Assembly: GCF_900108245.1 (NCBI RefSeq)
Contig: NZ_FNUY01000007.1
Location: forward strand, 248,001 to 312,000
Reading direction: 5' to 3'
DNA length: 64,000 nt
From: Allobosea lathyri
GTDB lineage: Bacteria > Pseudomonadota > Alphaproteobacteria > Rhizobiales > Beijerinckiaceae
Below the pieces are notes generated by a model. The model ran no database searches. It was not told where the DNA came from and saw only the letters and a program-made list of their open reading frames with translations. Position 1 is the stretch's first letter; every line of letters starts with the position of its first letter. Positions 61,601-64,000 of the stretch are shown here, one piece after another. The position numbers and the translations under genes were made by a program.

Positions 61601-61646
61601 TCCGGCTATATCGACTTTCCCTGCGCGTCGCAAGTGAATATAGCCA
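61601..61646. promoter_or_regulatory. CGGCTATAT operator candidates between cro-like and repressor genes
   Basis: CCGGCTATAT at 61602-61611 and ATATAGCC at 61638-61645 (reverse orientation) lie in the 139-bp divergent region; a partial CGGCTA is at 61674. The same motif occurs downstream of the repressor, so these are candidate sites for repressor and Cro. Confidence 0.6.
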
Positions 61647-61711
61647 TTACGGCAGTTCCCCCCACAGTGGGATCGGCTAAAGCTGTCAGTTGCGTATCGG
61701 AGGGTTATTCA

Positions 61712-62329
61712 GTGGCAGATCAGCCAAACAGGGTCGGAGAAGTCCGCAAGAGGGCGAAGCTCAGTCAGCAGGATCTGGCCGAAAAGGTCGGCGCCCATTG
61801 GATCACGATATCCAAGCTGGAGCGCGGGAAGATGCAGCTTACGGGGGATTGGCTGCGCCGCCTGGCCGACGCGCTGGGGACCAGTATGGCGGACCTGCTG
61901 CCTAAACAGGAATCTCTGCGCCGAGAGGTAGTCGTTGAAGGTGAAATTATGTCTGACGGCACAGTATCCGTGCTGGACGGAGACATGCGGGATGCCGTGC
62001 TTTTGCCTGCGGACGGTCACGACGACCCGCATTCCTACTGGCTTATGTGCGAAGGCGATGCCCTTTATCCGTTTTTTGCGGAGCACGATATGATCCGCTT
62101 TGTATGGGTCGGCCCTGATGATTACGCCCTTGGCGTCGGGCGAATGTGCCACCTTCAGACCATGGAGGGGGAAAGTCTCGTGGGGTTTCTGGGTGATCTC
62201 ACCGCAAAAGGCCTCACGCTCAGTACCCCTACCGGACGGCCACGCAAGGGACTGCGCGCTAAACAGCTTGGCATAGCGGTTGAAGCTAAATGGGCGGTTC
62301 CGTCGCTTACGACGGATATAGCCGATTAG
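61712..62329 (+). CDS. C1-like phage repressor lacking S24 catalytic residues
   Basis: 205 residues from a GTG after CGGAGGGTTATTCA. The helix-turn-helix is VGEVRKRAKLSQQDLAEKVG, then WITISKLERGKMQLTGDWL. The C-terminal domain follows the LexA/S24 fold (WLMCEGDALYPFFAEHDMIR, FVWVGPDDYALGVGRMCHLQ). Where active repressors read GDSMxP, this reads GDALYP, and the later lysine is replaced in LVGFLG, so RecA-driven self-cleavage looks impossible. An antirepressor could replace it as inducer. Confidence 0.85.
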   Translation: MADQPNRVGEVRKRAKLSQQDLAEKVGAHWITISKLERGKMQLTGDWLRRLADALGTSMADLLPKQESLRREVVVEGEIMSDGTVSVLDGDMRDAVLLPADGHDDPHSYWLMCEGDALYPFFAEHDMIRFVWVGPDDYALGVGRMCHLQTMEGESLVGFLGDLTAKGLTLSTPTGRPRKGLRAKQLGIAVEAKWAVPSLTTDIAD

Positions 62330-62371
62330 GGTTAATTCGAGCTTGCGTGTCTAACCCGATCCGGCTATATG
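62315..62371. promoter_or_regulatory. Second pair of CGGCTATAT operator candidates
   Basis: ATATAGCCG at 62316-62324 (overlapping the repressor 3' end) and CCGGCTATAT at 62361-62370, just upstream of the plus-strand operon that starts at 62399. With the pair at 61602-61645 they frame the repressor gene like OL and OR. Confidence 0.55.
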
Positions 62372-62398
62372 GTCTCACGGTTCACCCGGAGAGCAGCC

Positions 62399-62770
62399 AT
62401 GTCGCAACCCGATGCCAATCCTCAGAACGTGAGAGCCCACCCGGGCCACGCTCCTATCGTCGCAGCTATGGGGCGGTGCCCGGCCTTCGAGAAGGCCCTC
62501 GCTGACGCCTATCGCAAGCTTGAATATTCTATCCCCAACCTTCGGTACGCGTCGATCCTGCTGGAGACGATGCGGGACGACGCGCTGGAAAATCCAGACA
62601 TGGTCGCCGGCAACGACGATCTTCGCCGCTTCGATCTGACCAAAGACCAATGGGACGGTTTGATCTACGCGATCAGCCATGTTGGGGATCTCGCCCGCGA
62701 CCTGGACAGGCTCTATTTTGCTGGCTTCGAGCAGGGGCAACATGCTTCGCGCCAGCAGGTGGCGTCATGA
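62399..62770 (+). CDS. Phage protein of unknown function, first gene of plus-strand operon
   Basis: 123 residues: HAPIVAAMGRCPAFEKALAD, AYRKLEYSIPNLRYASILLE, LTKDQWDGLIYAISHVGDLA. Helical; no family recognised. GGAGAGCAGCC precedes the ATG. It overlaps the next gene by 4 bp. Confidence 0.75.
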   Translation: MSQPDANPQNVRAHPGHAPIVAAMGRCPAFEKALADAYRKLEYSIPNLRYASILLETMRDDALENPDMVAGNDDLRRFDLTKDQWDGLIYAISHVGDLARDLDRLYFAGFEQGQHASRQQVAS

Positions 62771-63144
62771 GCGCTTCAACTGCGCGCGACGAGCGCCCCA
62801 GCTTCTACATCCAGGCGGCCACTGACCCCATCCGCTGCACTGGCGCTTTCGTCGAGTACGCCGACGAAACGCTCTTAGTCGAACCAATCGAGAGCGTGAC
62901 AGAAGACAACTTTCTCGCCGTTGTCGCCCTCGATCACGGTTTGCCACGCCTTGTTCGCTTGAAGAGCACGGGACGTGATGGGGACGGTCGGTTCACGCCC
63001 AAAGGCGACCCGAAAGAGGCCTTCACCATCAATGACGCGTTCACTTTTGAGCGCCGGGACTTCGGCAAGTTCGTTCACATTCTCGGCCGTGCGGTCGACC
63101 AGACTCGGAGCTTCCCAAAGCTAACGATCGGGGGGCGGTCATGA
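62767..63144 (+). CDS. Phage protein of unknown function
   Basis: 125 residues: SFYIQAATDPIRCTGAFVEY, VTEDNFLAVVALDHGLPRLV, NDAFTFERRDFGKFVHILGR. Alpha/beta appearance; no family recognised. Overlaps both neighbours by 4 bp. Confidence 0.75.
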   Translation: MSASTARDERPSFYIQAATDPIRCTGAFVEYADETLLVEPIESVTEDNFLAVVALDHGLPRLVRLKSTGRDGDGRFTPKGDPKEAFTINDAFTFERRDFGKFVHILGRAVDQTRSFPKLTIGGRS

Positions 63145-63419
63145 GCTTCTGGCGCTTTCCCCCTCCGCCATCCCAGCGCATCAGCGCCCGGCTTCCTGGA
63201 ACTGTCTGTTCGTTCTGCGGCTCTGACGAAGACGTCGCCAGTCAGTTCTGGACCGGCCGGGTCATCAGCATCCAGCACCAGCGGAAAACCATCTGCGAAG
63301 CGTGCATCGAATATGCCGATGAATTGACGCAGTGCGCCCGACTGGCGCGCCACGCTCCCAAGGCAAAGCCCGGCCCGTTCCGCCGCATCCAGCGTCCTGC
63401 CATCGGGAGGGCGTTATGA
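63141..63419 (+). CDS. Phage protein with ClpX-type zinc finger
   Basis: 92 residues. CSFCG (Cys23, Cys26) and ICEACIEYADELTQC (Cys52, Cys55) reproduce the C4 zinc-binding domain at the N-terminus of ClpX, here without any ATPase. That domain dimerises and binds adaptors or substrates in ClpX. A small free-standing copy could compete for ClpX partners, or simply use the same Zn knuckle for nucleic acid. Confidence 0.75.
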   Translation: MSFWRFPPPPSQRISARLPGTVCSFCGSDEDVASQFWTGRVISIQHQRKTICEACIEYADELTQCARLARHAPKAKPGPFRRIQRPAIGRAL

Positions 63420-63802
63420 GCGATGCGATTGCCGCGATCTTGGGCGATCCGCTCGCCAACCTTGTCCAGCGATACCGGGCTCCACGCCGCCTGGACCGCG
63501 AGAAAAACTCCGTCATCAAATTCACAGATCGAATTGGAGCGACCCAAGCCGGCGGACAATATAAACAGGGTCAGTTGCTCTGCGAATCAGTCCGCATGGC
63601 CATTCGCAGACGGCGGACACACGCGTCAGGTTTGCGTCCAAAGAAATGGCTGCGACTTAACCCGGCATTTTGTGAAGTCAGTATCGACGCGTGCGGCGTT
63701 CGACTTCGGCCATGCAGCGTACCGCCTCGAAATTATTGGCAAAAATGTCGCCCTGATAGGCCGGCTGGTCGATCAGGGCCGCCAGTTTCCAAGGGAGATT
63801 GA
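63416..63802 (+). CDS. Phage protein of unknown function, frame uncertain in the 3' half
   Basis: 128 residues; the ATG overlaps the preceding stop (ATGA) and the TGA overlaps the next ATG, which supports this frame. The N-terminal part (MSDAIAAILGDPLANLVQRY) is reasonable, but after about residue 85 it becomes Cys/Pro/Arg-rich, while the next frame reads HFVKSVSTRAAFDFGHAAYR then LEIIGKNVALIGRLVDQGRQ, much more protein-like, up to 63887. A frameshift or a second overlapping gene (GTG 63672) is possible. Confidence 0.5.
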   Translation: MSDAIAAILGDPLANLVQRYRAPRRLDREKNSVIKFTDRIGATQAGGQYKQGQLLCESVRMAIRRRRTHASGLRPKKWLRLNPAFCEVSIDACGVRLRPCSVPPRNYWQKCRPDRPAGRSGPPVSKGD

Positions 63803-64000
63803 TGATGCCGAGAGTGAAGCTAACCGAGGAAGAAAAAGTCGAGCGTGCTCGACAAAAACACCGGCTCTGGAGAGCGGCAAATCTTGAACGCGCACGCGCA
63901 ACTAAGCGCGAATATATGGCGCGGCGCCGCGCCGAAAAGCCGGAGGAGGTTGCCGCTTCAAAGAAGAAGTGGGCGGCTGCCAATCCCGAGTACATTCGAG
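63802..64000 (+). CDS. Phage HNH-endonuclease-like protein, N-terminal part
   Basis: At least 66 residues, open at the window end. It starts MMPRVKLTEEEKVERARQKH, with RAANLERARATKREYMARRR and KKKWAAANPEYIR. This Lys/Arg/Ala/Asn-rich repeat with W.AANPE is typical of the N-terminus of phage HNH endonucleases; the HNH core would lie outside. AAGGGAGATTG is the ribosome site. Confidence 0.6.
   Translation, partial: MMPRVKLTEEEKVERARQKHRLWRAANLERARATKREYMARRRAEKPEEVAASKKKWAAANPEYIR

Overview
The window is high-GC bacterial DNA with codon use and gene families typical of Alphaproteobacteria, most likely Hyphomicrobiales (a Bosea-like relative is an inference only). Supporting signs are a tripartite tricarboxylate transporter (TTT) with a separate periplasmic binding protein, many ABC uptake operons each next to its own regulator, an FnrL-type Crp/Fnr regulator, an Omp25-like outer-membrane protein, a DUF2161 protein and a GH108 phage lysozyme.

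Left half (1-32 kb), catabolic and transport chromosome. 1-10 kb holds tctB (end), tctA, a class III CoA-transferase and a crotonase-fold protein on the plus strand. A divergent pair follows: tctC-rraA on minus and gntR-DHDPS-ilvD/edd on plus. Together these look like uptake of an organic or sugar acid and its dehydration to central metabolites. 10-17 kb carries an FkbM methyltransferase, a lone DUF2793 phage-tail-like gene, an Asp/Glu racemase with a 15-bp tandem repeat in its 5' end, an FNR-type regulator, VanZ, a WcaJ/ExoY-type sugar transferase and a decayed WecG-like gene. 18-25 kb is a spermidine/putrescine-type ABC operon facing a HisD paralogue with its cupin-XRE regulator. 25-30 kb is an acetolactate-synthase-like TPP enzyme in an operon with a polar amino-acid ABC transporter and a divergent IclR regulator. 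Six copies of a ~100-bp palindromic intergenic element lie between these genes and none in the right half.

Middle (32-44 kb). A DUF2161 protein is followed by an iron-siderophore-type ABC operon with a divergent methyltransferase and an Irr-like box, then a LysR/DHA2 efflux pair, a second methyltransferase, and a DUF2279 / GH5 cellulase / SGNH hydrolase group behind three 19-bp tandem repeats.

Right part (44-64 kb), accessory. tRNA-Gln and tRNA-Pro mark the border. Then comes a P22 ImmI-like cassette: an Arc-type repressor with an antirepressor, facing an Mnt-like Arc-family repressor across six TGCGTCA half-sites. After a mixed stretch (DNA ligase, SRAP protein, cold-shock protein, OMP, TolB-like protein and several small genes), 53.9-64 kb is phage DNA. 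It holds a C1-like repressor and divergent Cro-like gene, a DnaB-type helicase, a replication initiator containing eight GTATCG iterons on an 11/12-bp period, a phage NusG paralogue, a small terminase, and lysozyme, 3-TM holin and a tiny lipoprotein. No large terminase, portal, capsid or tail gene is present. The element is therefore a satellite-like island, a prophage with its structural module deleted, or a prophage whose structural genes lie beyond the window.
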